DNA of 64,000 nucleotides from an uncultured Prevotella sp. Its GTDB lineage: Bacteria; Bacteroidota; Bacteroidia; Bacteroidales; Bacteroidaceae. The notes beneath the pieces are model-generated. The model was not told the DNA's origin and searched no databases. It worked only from the letters and a program-made list of their open reading frames with translations. Shown piece by piece: positions 8,201 through 15,929 of the stretch; the stretch's first letter is position 1, and the number at the start of each line of letters is the position of its first letter. The position numbers were made by a program, and so were the translations under genes. The stretch spans positions 1 through 64,000 of the forward strand of contig OMXK01000001.1 of the NCBI GenBank assembly GCA_900314995.1. The letters run 5' to 3'.

Positions 8201-9864
8201 ACATCATCGCCAAGACGCGTCACGCCATTCCCGGTATCTCGCTCATCTCGCCGCCGCCTCATCACGACATCTACTCTATCGAAGACCTGGCACAGCTCAT
8301 CTTCGATCTGAAGAATATCAACCCCACGGCTGCCGTCAGCGTCAAACTGGTAGCAGAGAGTGGCGTAGGAACGATTGCCGCAGGTGTGGCGAAGGCAAAG
8401 GCTGATCTTATCGTGATCAGCGGTGCCGAGGGTGGTACAGGTGCCTCGCCTGCTTCGAGCATGCGTTTTGCGGGCATCTCACCCGAGATAGGACTCGCCG
8501 AGACGCAACAGACGCTGGTGATGAATGGCTTGCGGAATCAGGTACGTCTGCAGACTGACGGTCAGCTGAAGACTGCCAAGGACGTGATTATCATGGCGAT
8601 GCTGGGTGCCGACGAGTTCTCGTTTGGTACGTTGCCGCTGATCGTGCTGGGCTGCGTGATGATGCGTAAGTGTAATACGAATACCTGTCCGATGGGTGTT
8701 GCTACGCAGAATCCCGAACTGCGCAAGCACTTCGAAGGGCGTGCCGAGTATGTGGTGAACTACTTCACGTTCCTGGCTCAGCAGGTACGCGAATATCTGT
8801 CAGAGATCGGCGTACATAGTCTGAAGGAGATTATCGGGCATACGGAATTCATTGAAGCCGCCCCCAATGGCGCAGATGCTTCCAATGGTGCGGATGCCAA
8901 GTGGCGGACGATAGATTTCGGGCGGTTGCTGCATAGGCCTGAAAGGCGAAAGATGGACGGCGACACGCCGGCAATGGTCACACAGGCACTCTATTGGGAT
9001 CGCGGGGCTTACACGCAGATATCAGGCGTCTTGGATGAGCGGATCATCAAAGATGCACAAGCAGCGATAGACCATCAGGAGGAGGTGACACTCGACTACG
9101 CCATCAAGAATACCGATCGTGCCTTAGGTACGATGCTCAGTGGTGTCATCGCCAAGAAGTACGGCGAAGAGGGATTGCCCGATGCCACGATCAAGATTAA
9201 GTTCAAGGGGGCGGCAGGCCAGAGTTTTGGTGCCTTCGCCGTGAAAGGGTTGGACATCCGTCTGGAAGGCGAGACCAACGACTATTTCGGCAAGGGACTC
9301 AGTGGTGGCCGTATCTCTATTCTGCCTCCAGCCCGCAGGAGCGATGACTACAAAGCCGAAGAGAACATCATCGCCGGAAATACGGGACTATATGGTGCCA
9401 CCAGCGGCGAACTCTATATCAACGGTAAGGTGGGCGAGCGCTTCGGTGTGCGCAACTCTGGCGCCATCGCCGTGATTGAGGGTGCCGGCGACCATTGTTG
9501 CGAGTATATGACTGGTGGCCGTGTGGTGGTATTGGGCAAGACTGGGCGCAACTTCGCTGCCGGCATGAGTGGTGGCGTCGCATACGTCTACGACCCGGAC
9601 CATACCTTCGACTACTTCTGTAATATGGATATGGTAGAGCTCTCGCTCGTAGAGGACAGTGTTTCGCGGAAGGAACTACTCGAGCTCATCCGCCAGCACT
9701 ATCTGCACACAGGCAGTGCCCTCGCAGGGCGTATGCTCGACGACTGGTATCGCTATATCGAAGACTTCATCCAGGTAGTACCCATCGAGTACAAACGGGT
9801 GCTCGAAGAGGAGAAGATGGCCCGTCTGCATGAAAAGATTGCCGACATCCAGCGAGACTACTAA
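5212..9864 (+). CDS. gltB: Glutamate synthase, large subunit
   Basis: 1550 residues, usual size. With GltD it converts 2-oxoglutarate and glutamine to two glutamates using NAD(P)H. Domains in order: class II glutamine amidotransferase starting at the nucleophile Cys27 (DACGVGMV) after a short propeptide; central domain; FMN/TIM-barrel synthase domain (GMSFGALS-like, GGTGASP); [3Fe-4S] cysteines 1148, 1154 and 1159 (CVMMRKCNTNTC); C-terminal beta-helix with GGRVVVLGKTGRNF. Start codon follows AAGGA. Two in-frame palindromic insertions code SPVPSSGREGGD (about 159-170) and LVPLSDWRENGGE (about 652-664), and a doubled NGADA lies near 1222. All lie where loops are expected, so activity is probably kept. 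Confidence 0.97.
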   Translation: MTNCKLQVQKQEQHKGLYQSAYEHDACGVGMVVNIHGGKSHELVDHALKVLENMEHRGAETRDKTGDGAGIMVQIPHEFILLQGIPVPEKGTYGTGLVFLPKDEQAQQDILSVMIEEIEREGLQLMHLRTVPTNPEVLGAAAREVEPDIKQIFVKRGLSPVPSSGREGGDYAHDEEAELNRKLYTIRKKIERRIDDKDFYICSLSSKNIIYKGMLTSGQLRRYFPDLSNDYFTSGLALVHSRFSTNTFPTWSLAQPFRLLAHNGEINTIRGNRGWMKARESVLNSEALGDIKELSPIVQEGMSDSASLDNVFEFLMMSGLSLPQAMAILVPESFNDKNPISEDLKAFYEYHSILMEPWDGPAALLFSDGRYAGGMLDRNGLRPSRYTITKQGLMVVASEVGVMDFEPGDVVAKGRLQPGKILLVDTQEGRIYYDGEIKEQLAKAHPYREWLNENRVQLEKLKSGRKVDNSVSDLGRRLVQFGYGQEDIDKTIIPMATAGQEPVAAMGNDTPLAVISDRPQVLFNYFRQQFAQVTNPAIDPIREELVMSLTEYIGAVGTNILTPDASNCKMVRLPQPILTNTQLDILCNIRYKGFKTIKLPMTFSISPTRAEGDYAQAGEDLRAALDKLCKDAEKAVDDGYNYIILTDKCDLVPLSDWRENGGEAYIPSLLAVSAVHHYLINVGKRVQTALIVESGEIRETMHAALLLGYGASALCPYMTFAILDDLVKRNKIQEEYATAEAHYIKAVDKGLKKIMSKMGISTIRSYRGAKIFESIGLGEDLLRRYFGTEVSTIGGIGLKEIARDALRLQAESCSASTLKNNGLFAWRKDGIKHAWNPETIAKLQLATRQGSYEKFKEWEKLVDEKESPIFIRDFFSFKRADKPTPIDEVESVESIVKHFVTGAMSFGALSIEAHEALALAMNRLGARSNTGEGGEDNARYHTEVDGVSLSSKTKQIASGRFGVTAEYLVNAEEIQIKVAQGAKPGEGGQLPGFKVNDIIAKTRHAIPGISLISPPPHHDIYSIEDLAQLIFDLKNINPTAAVSVKLVAESGVGTIAAGVAKAKADLIVISGAEGGTGASPASSMRFAGISPEIGLAETQQTLVMNGLRNQVRLQTDGQLKTAKDVIIMAMLGADEFSFGTLPLIVLGCVMMRKCNTNTCPMGVATQNPELRKHFEGRAEYVVNYFTFLAQQVREYLSEIGVHSLKEIIGHTEFIEAAPNGADASNGADAKWRTIDFGRLLHRPERRKMDGDTPAMVTQALYWDRGAYTQISGVLDERIIKDAQAAIDHQEEVTLDYAIKNTDRALGTMLSGVIAKKYGEEGLPDATIKIKFKGAAGQSFGAFAVKGLDIRLEGETNDYFGKGLSGGRISILPPARRSDDYKAEENIIAGNTGLYGATSGELYINGKVGERFGVRNSGAIAVIEGAGDHCCEYMTGGRVVVLGKTGRNFAAGMSGGVAYVYDPDHTFDYFCNMDMVELSLVEDSVSRKELLELIRQHYLHTGSALAGRMLDDWYRYIEDFIQVVPIEYKRVLEEEKMARLHEKIADIQRDY
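5680..5722. repeat. REP-like palindromic insertion inside gltB (copy 1)
   Basis: Begins GGGCTCTCCCCCGTCCCCTC and ends GGCGGCGACT. It aligns with the inverse complement of 7164-7203, sharing CTCTCCCCCGT, an AGAGA core and a terminal GACT. It is read through in frame. Glutamate synthases normally lack these residues. Confidence 0.6.
7164..7203. repeat. REP-like palindromic insertion inside gltB (copy 2)
   Basis: AGTCCCCCTCTCTGATT folds back on GGAGAGAGAACGGGGGAG as an imperfect hairpin. It is inverted relative to copy 1 at 5680. It lies between the family motifs ILTDK and IPSLLAVSAVHH, where other GltB proteins have a shorter connector. Confidence 0.6.
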
Positions 9865-9870
9865 GGGAAA

Positions 9871-9886
9871 ATGTAAAAATGTAAAA
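9871..9886. repeat. Octamer ATGTAAAA x2 between gltB and gltD
   Basis: Two adjacent copies of ATGTAAAA in the 38-base gltB/gltD gap, matching the three copies between glnK and amt. Confidence 0.5.
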
Positions 9887-9902
9887 AAACAAATTTTTCA
9901 AT

Positions 9903-11276
9903 ATGGGTAATCCGAAAGCATTTTTAGAGATACATCGTCAGGAGGCTGGTTACCGCCCCATTCACGATAGAATCCACGACTTTGGCGAGGTGGAGCAGAC
10001 GCTGAGCACCCGCGAGCGTAAATTGCAGGCCTCGCGCTGTATGGACTGTGGCGTGCCCTTCTGCCACTGGGCTTGTCCGCTGGGCAATAAGGCACCAGAA
10101 TGGAACGATGCGCTATACAAAGGAGACTGGGAACTGGCTTATCGCCTGCTCAACAGCACCAATCCCTTCCCGGAGTTCACAGGCCGCATCTGTCCTGCAC
10201 TCTGCGAGAAAGCCTGTGTGCTCAACCGTTTTAACCATGAGCCGACCACGAACCGCGAGGATGAGTGCGCCATCACTGAGGCCGCCTTCCGCGAAGGGTA
10301 TATCACGCCACGCACCGACATCAAGCGCAATGGCAAGAAGGTGGCCGTCATCGGTGCAGGTCCTGCAGGACTCGCTGCTGCCAACGAGCTGAACCAGAGG
10401 GGCTACACGGTGACAGTCTTCGAGAAAAACGAAGCTGCCGGCGGCCTATTGCGCTACGGCATCCCCAACTTCAAGCTTAACAAGGCCGTCATCGACCGCC
10501 GCATCAGTATCCTGGAGGCCGAAGGCATCACGTTCAAATATGGCCAAGAAATAAAAATGGTCAATGGTCAATGGTCAATGGTCAATGATTTCGCCGCCGT
10601 CGTCATCGCATCGGGCACTCCTACGGCGCGCGACCTCAAGGCCCCCGGGCGCGAACTCAAGGGCATACACTTCGCCCTCGAACTGCTCTCACAGCAGAAC
10701 CGTGTTCTAGCGGGTATGGAATTCTCCAAGGATGAACGCATCACTGCCAAGGGGAAGGACGTGCTCGTGATCGGCGGCGGTGATACGGGCAGCGACTGTA
10801 TCGGTACTGCCCATCGCCAAGGCTGCAAGAGCGTCACACAGATAGAGATCATGCCTAAGCCCGTAGAAGGTCCAGAGGATCCGCAGAACCCTTGGCCAAA
10901 CTGGCCACGAACCCTCAAGACGACCTCAAGCCACGAGGAGGGATGCGTTCGTCGCTGGAACATCAACACCCTGGAATTCTTGGGTGAGAACGGCAAACTG
11001 ACGGGTGTCAAGGTGCAGGAAATAGACTGGAAGCCCAATCCTGAAGGCGGGCGCCCCATCATGGTAGAGAAAGGTGAGCCCGAGATCATCAAGGCCGAGC
11101 TGGTGCTCCTGGCCATGGGATTCCTCAAGCCAGAACATCCGGCGTATCCTGAGAACGTGTTCATCTGTGGCGACAGTGCCAACGGTGCCTCGCTCGTAGT
11201 GCGCGCGATGGCCAGCGGACTCCAGACAGCCCAGAAAGTAGACAGTTTCCTCAGGACTCAGCAAACAAAAAGTTGA
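9903..11276 (+). CDS. gltD: Glutamate synthase, small subunit
   Basis: 457 residues; NAD(P)H-oxidising FAD/iron-sulfur partner of GltB. The N-terminal cysteine clusters for two [4Fe-4S] centres are visible (CMDCGVPFCHWACPLGN, about 46-62, and CPALCEKACVLN near 98). An FAD dinucleotide fold follows (VIGAGPAGLAAANE) and then a nucleotide-binding motif VIGGGDTGSDC. It is 38 bases after gltB, clearly one operon. Residues 219-229 (MVNGQWSMVND) are encoded by a perfect ATGGTCA heptamer repeat, which replaces the short linker found in the family before AAVVIASG. The reading frame stays intact. Confidence 0.96.
   Translation: MGNPKAFLEIHRQEAGYRPIHDRIHDFGEVEQTLSTRERKLQASRCMDCGVPFCHWACPLGNKAPEWNDALYKGDWELAYRLLNSTNPFPEFTGRICPALCEKACVLNRFNHEPTTNREDECAITEAAFREGYITPRTDIKRNGKKVAVIGAGPAGLAAANELNQRGYTVTVFEKNEAAGGLLRYGIPNFKLNKAVIDRRISILEAEGITFKYGQEIKMVNGQWSMVNDFAAVVIASGTPTARDLKAPGRELKGIHFALELLSQQNRVLAGMEFSKDERITAKGKDVLVIGGGDTGSDCIGTAHRQGCKSVTQIEIMPKPVEGPEDPQNPWPNWPRTLKTTSSHEEGCVRRWNINTLEFLGENGKLTGVKVQEIDWKPNPEGGRPIMVEKGEPEIIKAELVLLAMGFLKPEHPAYPENVFICGDSANGASLVVRAMASGLQTAQKVDSFLRTQQTKS
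10557..10587. repeat. Heptanucleotide repeat ATGGTCA x4 inside gltD
   Basis: Four perfect tandem copies (10557-10584) plus ATG. Three units encode seven residues, so the repeat translates as a 7-residue period (MVNGQWS, MVND). It is in frame with gltD. Confidence 0.85.
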
Positions 11277-11305
11277 TTTTCTTTGGCCGTTTCTGACTTT
11301 TTGCT

Positions 11306-11313
11306 TAACTTTG
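11306..11313 (+). promoter_or_regulatory. -7 box upstream of dapF
   Basis: TAACTTTG lies 50 bases before the dapF start, in the 87-base gltD/dapF gap. It lacks the CAAAAYG motif of the nitrogen promoters, so dapF-dapL-glnN may be partly uncoupled from gltBD. Confidence 0.6.
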
Positions 11314-11363
11314 CACCCGAAAACGTTGCAAAAGGATAGCAAACTTTAAAAATAGATAGCAAT

Positions 11364-12164
11364 ATGAAAGAAAAGATAAGGTTTACCAAAATGCATGGTT
11401 GCGGCAATGACTACATTTATGTCAACCTGATGGAGCACGAGATCTCCAATCCGGAGGCAGCAGCCGTCGCCTGGAGCGACCGCCACAAGGGTATCGGTTC
11501 TGACGGACTGGTGCTCATCGACCGCAGCCACATGCCGGAAGCCGACTTCTCGATGCGTATTTTCAATGCAGACGGTTCTGAGGCCATGATGTGCGGCAAT
11601 GCCAGCCGTTGCATCGGGAAATACCTCTATGAACGCGGACTGACGAATCAGACAGAAATACGGTTATTGACACTCTCAGGCGTGAAGACACTCCTGCTCG
11701 ACGTGAAGGACGGTACGGTGGAGAACGTCACGGTAGACATGCTTGAGCCTACATTCGAGGATGACAGTCTGTTCGTAGCCCATCGCGGCATCGATAAAGG
11801 CGTGTTTGTATCCATGGGCAACCCTCACTTCGTCATCTTCACCGAGCATATCGATCAGGTGGGAGAGACGGGGCGCATCCTTGAGCAGCATCCCGCTTTT
11901 CCGGAGCGATGCAACATCGATTTTGCACGTGTAGAAAGCCAGGATGTCATCCGCACCCGCGTCTGGGAACGAGGCAGCGGCATCACCCTGGCATGCGGCA
12001 CGGGGGCTTGCGCCACCGCCGTCGCAGCAGCACTGACAGGAAGGGCAGGACGCAGATCGCAGATCGTGATGGACGGCGGAACGCTTACCATCGAATGGCG
12101 GGAATCCGACAATCACGTCTACATGACAGGCCCTGCAACTTTCGTATTCGACGGAGAAATATAA
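11364..12164 (+). CDS. dapF: Diaminopimelate epimerase
   Basis: 266 residues; interconverts LL- and meso-diaminopimelate in lysine and peptidoglycan synthesis, cofactor-free, using two cysteines. Both are visible: Cys77 in MMCGNASRC and Cys211 in [12 protein letters not shown]. Other family motifs include [11 protein letters not shown] at the start and MGNPHFVIF. It begins after a short leader, 50 bases from a -7 box, and is followed 28 bases later by dapL, which makes its LL-substrate. The pair therefore encodes the last two steps to meso-diaminopimelate. Confidence 0.97.
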   Translation: MKEKIRFTKMHGCGNDYIYVNLMEHEISNPEAAAVAWSDRHKGIGSDGLVLIDRSHMPEADFSMRIFNADGSEAMMCGNASRCIGKYLYERGLTNQTEIRLLTLSGVKTLLLDVKDGTVENVTVDMLEPTFEDDSLFVAHRGIDKGVFVSMGNPHFVIFTEHIDQVGETGRILEQHPAFPERCNIDFARVESQDVIRTRVWERGSGITLACGTGACATAVAAALTGRAGRRSQIVMDGGTLTIEWRESDNHVYMTGPATFVFDGEI

Positions 12165-12192
12165 ACGACAAAACGAAAACAACATAAAAACA

Positions 12193-13431
12193 ATGGCACT
12201 AGTAAACATTCATTTCCTGAACCTACAGAACAACTATCTGTTCGCCGACATTGCCAAGAAGGTGAATGCCTTCAAGGTGATGCACCCCAAGGCCGACGTC
12301 ATCTCACTAGGCATTGGCGACGTGACACAGCCGCTGGCACCAGCCGTTGTCGAAGCCATGCACAAGGCTGCCGACGAGATGGGCACTGCCGAGGGTTTCC
12401 ACGGATACGGTCCTGAGCAGGGTTACGATTTCTTGCGCGAGGCGATTCTGAAGAACGACTTCCTGCCGCGAGGCGTCCACCTCGGCGTCGACGAGATCTT
12501 CATCAACGACGGCGCGAAAAGTGACACCGGCAATTTCCAGGAACTATTGCATTGGGATAACTTCATTGGCGTGACCGACCCCATCTACCCTGTCTATATA
12601 GACTCCAACGTGATGATCGGGCGGTGCGGCATCTATCAGGAAGGCCGATGGACGAATGTGCGGTATATGCCCTGCACGGCAGAGAACGGCTTCGTGCCGC
12701 CACTCCCCTCAGGAAGACCCGTTGACGTGATATACCTCTGTTACCCCAACAACCCTACGGGAACAGTCATCACAAAGCAGGAATTGCGCAAGTGGGTGAA
12801 TTACGCCCTGAAGAACGACGCCCTGATCCTCTACGATGCCGCCTATCAGGCCTATATCCGCAATCCGGAGATTCCCCACAGCATCTATGAGATCCGAGGT
12901 GCGCGAAAATGCGCCGTCGAGTTTCACTCCTTCTCAAAGACGGCTGGCTTCACGGGTGTCCGTTGCGGCTATACAGTGGTACCGAAGGATGTAAGCGTCT
13001 CCACTTTCGAGGACGAGCGCATCCCGCTGAACCAGTTATGGCTGCGCCGGCAGTGTACGAAATTCAACGGCACGAGCTATATCTCACAACGCGCTGCCGA
13101 GGCCATCTACACCCCAGAGGGCCGTCAACAGATACAGGCGACGATCGACTACTATATGGACAACGCCCAGCGGATGCTCACCAGACTGCGCGCCCTCGGC
13201 TATGAGGTCTATGGCGGTGAGAATGCCCCTTATATCTGGATGCGCACCCCCGACAGTATGGGATCCTGGCAGTTCTTCGAGGCACTGCTCTATGGGGCCA
13301 ACGTGGTCTGTACCCCGGGCGTCGGTTTCGGCCCCAGCGGCGAAGGTTACGTGCGCTTCACCGCCTTCAGCAGTCACGAAAAGACAGAAGAAGCATTAAC
13401 GAGAATAGAAAACTGGACAAAACAACATTAA
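12193..13431 (+). CDS. dapL: LL-diaminopimelate aminotransferase
   Basis: 412 residues; PLP-dependent fold type I enzyme that turns tetrahydrodipicolinate directly into LL-diaminopimelate with glutamate as amino donor, bypassing the succinylase or acetylase branch. Family hallmarks: MALVNIHFLNL start, SLGIGDVTQPL, YPNNPTG, and the PLP lysine in HSFSKTAGFTGVRCG (about K249). It sits 28 bases after dapF and 12 bases before glnN. The glutamate requirement explains why it is grouped with GS/GOGAT genes. Confidence 0.96.
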   Translation: MALVNIHFLNLQNNYLFADIAKKVNAFKVMHPKADVISLGIGDVTQPLAPAVVEAMHKAADEMGTAEGFHGYGPEQGYDFLREAILKNDFLPRGVHLGVDEIFINDGAKSDTGNFQELLHWDNFIGVTDPIYPVYIDSNVMIGRCGIYQEGRWTNVRYMPCTAENGFVPPLPSGRPVDVIYLCYPNNPTGTVITKQELRKWVNYALKNDALILYDAAYQAYIRNPEIPHSIYEIRGARKCAVEFHSFSKTAGFTGVRCGYTVVPKDVSVSTFEDERIPLNQLWLRRQCTKFNGTSYISQRAAEAIYTPEGRQQIQATIDYYMDNAQRMLTRLRALGYEVYGGENAPYIWMRTPDSMGSWQFFEALLYGANVVCTPGVGFGPSGEGYVRFTAFSSHEKTEEALTRIENWTKQH

Positions 13432-13443
13432 ACACAAACAATT

Positions 13444-15660
13444 ATGGAAGCATTAAGATTTCAGGTTGTCGGTGAGGCATTCAAGAAGAAGCCCCTCGAC
13501 GTAAAAACACCAAGTGAGAGACCGGCGAAGTACTTTGGCAAGAAGGTCTTCAACCGTGAGAAGATGTACAAGTATCTGCCAAAGGATGTCTACGAGACGA
13601 TGATCGACGTGATGGACAACGGCGCGCGCCTGGACCGTCAGGTGGCCGATGTCGTGGCAGAAGGCATGAAGCAGTGGGCCACGGAGAACGGTGTGACCCA
13701 TTATACACACTGGTTCCAGCCGCTGACAGAAGGTACTGCCGAGAAGCACGACTCGTTTATCGAGCACGACGGCAAGGGTGGTATGGTAGAAGAGTTCACA
13801 GGCAAACTGCTCGTGCAGCAGGAGCCCGACGCCTCGTCATTCCCCTCAGGCGGTATCCGCAGCACGTTCGAAGCCCGTGGCTACTCGGCATGGGATCCCA
13901 CGTCGCCCGTATTCATCATAGACGATACACTCTGTATCCCCACCGTGTTCATCTCCTACAGCGGTGAGGCACTCGACTACAAGGCTCCCCTGCTCCGCGC
14001 CCTCCATGCCGTGAACGTGGCAGCCACCGACGTGTGCCATTACTTCGATCCCAGCGTCAAGAAGGTCACCTCCAACCTCGGATGGGAGCAGGAATACTTC
14101 TTGGTGGACGAAGGACTCTACGCTGCACGCCCTGACCTGCTCTTGACAGGACGCACGCTGATGGGACACGACAGCGCCAAGAACCAGCAGATGGACGACC
14201 ACTATTTCGGCTCTATCCCCGAGCGTGTGGCTGCCTTCATGCGCGAGCTGGAGATTGAGGCACTCGAACTGGGCATTCCCTGCAAGACCCGCCACAACGA
14301 GGTGGCGCCCAACCAGTTTGAGCTGGCGCCTATCTTCGAGGATACCAATCTGGCCGTCGACCACAACATGCTGCTCATGTCTGTCATGAAGAAGGTGGCC
14401 CGCAAGCATGGCTTCCGCGTGCTGCTGCATGAGAAGCCCTTCGCAGGCATCAACGGTAGTGGTAAGCACAACAACTGGTCGTTGAGCACAGACAATGGCG
14501 TGCTGCTCCACGCACCTGGCAAGACCGCCGAGGCCAACCTCCGCTTCGCCACCTTCATCGTAGAGACCCTGATGGGTGTCTATAAGCACAACGGACTGCT
14601 GAAAGCCTCGATCATGAGTGCCACCAACGCCCATCGTCTGGGTGCCAACGAAGCACCGCCTGCCATCGTCAGCTCATTCCTCGGCAAGCAGGTGAGCGAA
14701 CTGCTCGACCACATCGAGAAGGCAGATAAGGAAGACATCCTTGCCATGGCCGGCAAACAGGGACTGAAGATGGACATCCCCGAGATTCCTGAACTGTTCA
14801 TCGACAACACCGACCGTAACCGCACATCGCCATTCGCCTTCACGGGCAACCGCTTTGAGTTCCGCGCCGTCGGCTCCGAGGCCAACTGTGCCAGTGCGAT
14901 GATTGCCCTGAACAGTGCCGTCGCCGAGGCACTCGTCAACTTCAAGAAGCGCGTCGACGAGCGCATACCCGAGTTAACCAAGAAACTGGAGGGCACAGGC
15001 CACAGCGCCACCTTCCATGCCATCATCGACGTGCTGCGCGAGGACATCAAGACCTGTAAGCCCATCCGCTTCGACGGCAACGGCTACAGCGACGAGTGGG
15101 TCGTTGAAGCCACCAGGCGCGGCCTCGACGTCGAGAAGTCCTGCCCCGTCATCTTCGAGCGCTATCTCGATCCAGAGAGCATCGAGATGTTCGAGAGCCT
15201 GGGCGTGATGACGAAGAAGGAACTTGAGGCCCGCAACGAGGTGAAATGGGAGACCTATACGAAGAAGATACAGATCGAGGCCCGCGTTCTCGGCGACCTA
15301 TCGATGAACCACATCATTCCAGTGGCCACCCGCTATCAGAGCGCCCTGCTGAAGAATGTAGACAGCGTAGCGACAGCCTTCCCCGTCGACAAGGCCGAGA
15401 AACTGAATGCCCGCAACATGAAGATCATCGAAGAGATTGCCGAGCGCACCAGTGCCATCGAGAAGGGCGTGGAGGAACTCGTCAATGCCCGTAAGCTGGC
15501 CAATAAGATCGACGACGAGCACAAGAAAGCCATCGCCTATCACGACAAGGTAGAGCCGAAACTGGATGAGATCCGCTACCAGATTGACAAACTGGAGCTC
15601 ATCGTCGACGACAGCCTGTGGCCGTTGCCGAAGTATCGCGAACTTTTATTTATCAGATAA
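13444..15660 (+). CDS. glnN: Type III glutamine synthetase
   Basis: 738 residues, the size of the GSIII class typical of Bacteroidetes rather than the roughly 450-470 of GSI. It condenses ammonium and glutamate to glutamine with ATP. GSIII features seen: N-terminal motif RPAKYFGKKVF, a catalytic core with NGSGKHNNWSLSTD (about 338-351) and NRTSPFAFTGNRFEFR (about 459-474), and a long helical C-terminal extension. It is only 12 bases after dapL, so it is co-transcribed with dapF-dapL. With gltBD upstream it completes the GS/GOGAT cycle. Two hairpins follow the stop codon. Confidence 0.96.
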   Translation: MEALRFQVVGEAFKKKPLDVKTPSERPAKYFGKKVFNREKMYKYLPKDVYETMIDVMDNGARLDRQVADVVAEGMKQWATENGVTHYTHWFQPLTEGTAEKHDSFIEHDGKGGMVEEFTGKLLVQQEPDASSFPSGGIRSTFEARGYSAWDPTSPVFIIDDTLCIPTVFISYSGEALDYKAPLLRALHAVNVAATDVCHYFDPSVKKVTSNLGWEQEYFLVDEGLYAARPDLLLTGRTLMGHDSAKNQQMDDHYFGSIPERVAAFMRELEIEALELGIPCKTRHNEVAPNQFELAPIFEDTNLAVDHNMLLMSVMKKVARKHGFRVLLHEKPFAGINGSGKHNNWSLSTDNGVLLHAPGKTAEANLRFATFIVETLMGVYKHNGLLKASIMSATNAHRLGANEAPPAIVSSFLGKQVSELLDHIEKADKEDILAMAGKQGLKMDIPEIPELFIDNTDRNRTSPFAFTGNRFEFRAVGSEANCASAMIALNSAVAEALVNFKKRVDERIPELTKKLEGTGHSATFHAIIDVLREDIKTCKPIRFDGNGYSDEWVVEATRRGLDVEKSCPVIFERYLDPESIEMFESLGVMTKKELEARNEVKWETYTKKIQIEARVLGDLSMNHIIPVATRYQSALLKNVDSVATAFPVDKAEKLNARNMKIIEEIAERTSAIEKGVEELVNARKLANKIDDEHKKAIAYHDKVEPKLDEIRYQIDKLELIVDDSLWPLPKYRELLFIR

Positions 15661-15676
15661 CCTTCTTGGTTCTTGC

Positions 15677-15704
15677 CTTGGCAAGCTTCCTTTTGCTTGC
15701 CAAG
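15677..15704 (+). terminator. Hairpin after glnN
   Basis: CTTGGCAAGC (15677-15686) pairs perfectly with GCTTGCCAAG (15695-15704) around an 8-base loop. The T-run is weak. A second nested hairpin, CCCGAT-G-CTGT / ACAG-T-ATCGGG (15726-15748), follows and precedes TTCTCGATTTTG, so the two may act together. Confidence 0.6.
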
Positions 15705-15879
15705 CAGTTTGAAGTTTGCAGGGGGCCCGATGCTGTGACAGTATCGGGTTCTCGATTTTGCTACCTCCACTTGACAATCCTCCGCAGGGAAACGGCCTTT
15801 GGGGGACAATTTGTGTAATTATACACTTAATATTCTATAATTTATTGATTCATAGGACAGTGATGTCATGGAAAGTTCG

Positions 15880-15887
15880 TAACTTTG
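15880..15887 (+). promoter_or_regulatory. -7 box of SLC13 transporter gene
   Basis: TAACTTTG, 42 bases before the ATG at 15930. The 269-base gap from glnN otherwise holds the two hairpins and no credible gene. Confidence 0.6.
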
Positions 15888-15929
15888 TGCCCGATTTAAC
15901 GTTAGTTCAATAATAATTCTTTTTCCGAT

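Noticed and set aside
7351..8265. Open frame of 304 codons opposite gltB
   Set aside because: Lies wholly within the FMN domain of GltB, whose motifs are intact on the other strand.
12700..12730. Third REP-like insertion, in dapL (CTCCCCTCAGG)
   Set aside because: The DapL protein has normal length at this place and the similarity to the gltB elements is only a few bases.
15618..15913. Short frames after glnN (about 65 codons each)
   Set aside because: They overlap the glnN end and two hairpins, lack a ribosome site and show no protein-like composition.
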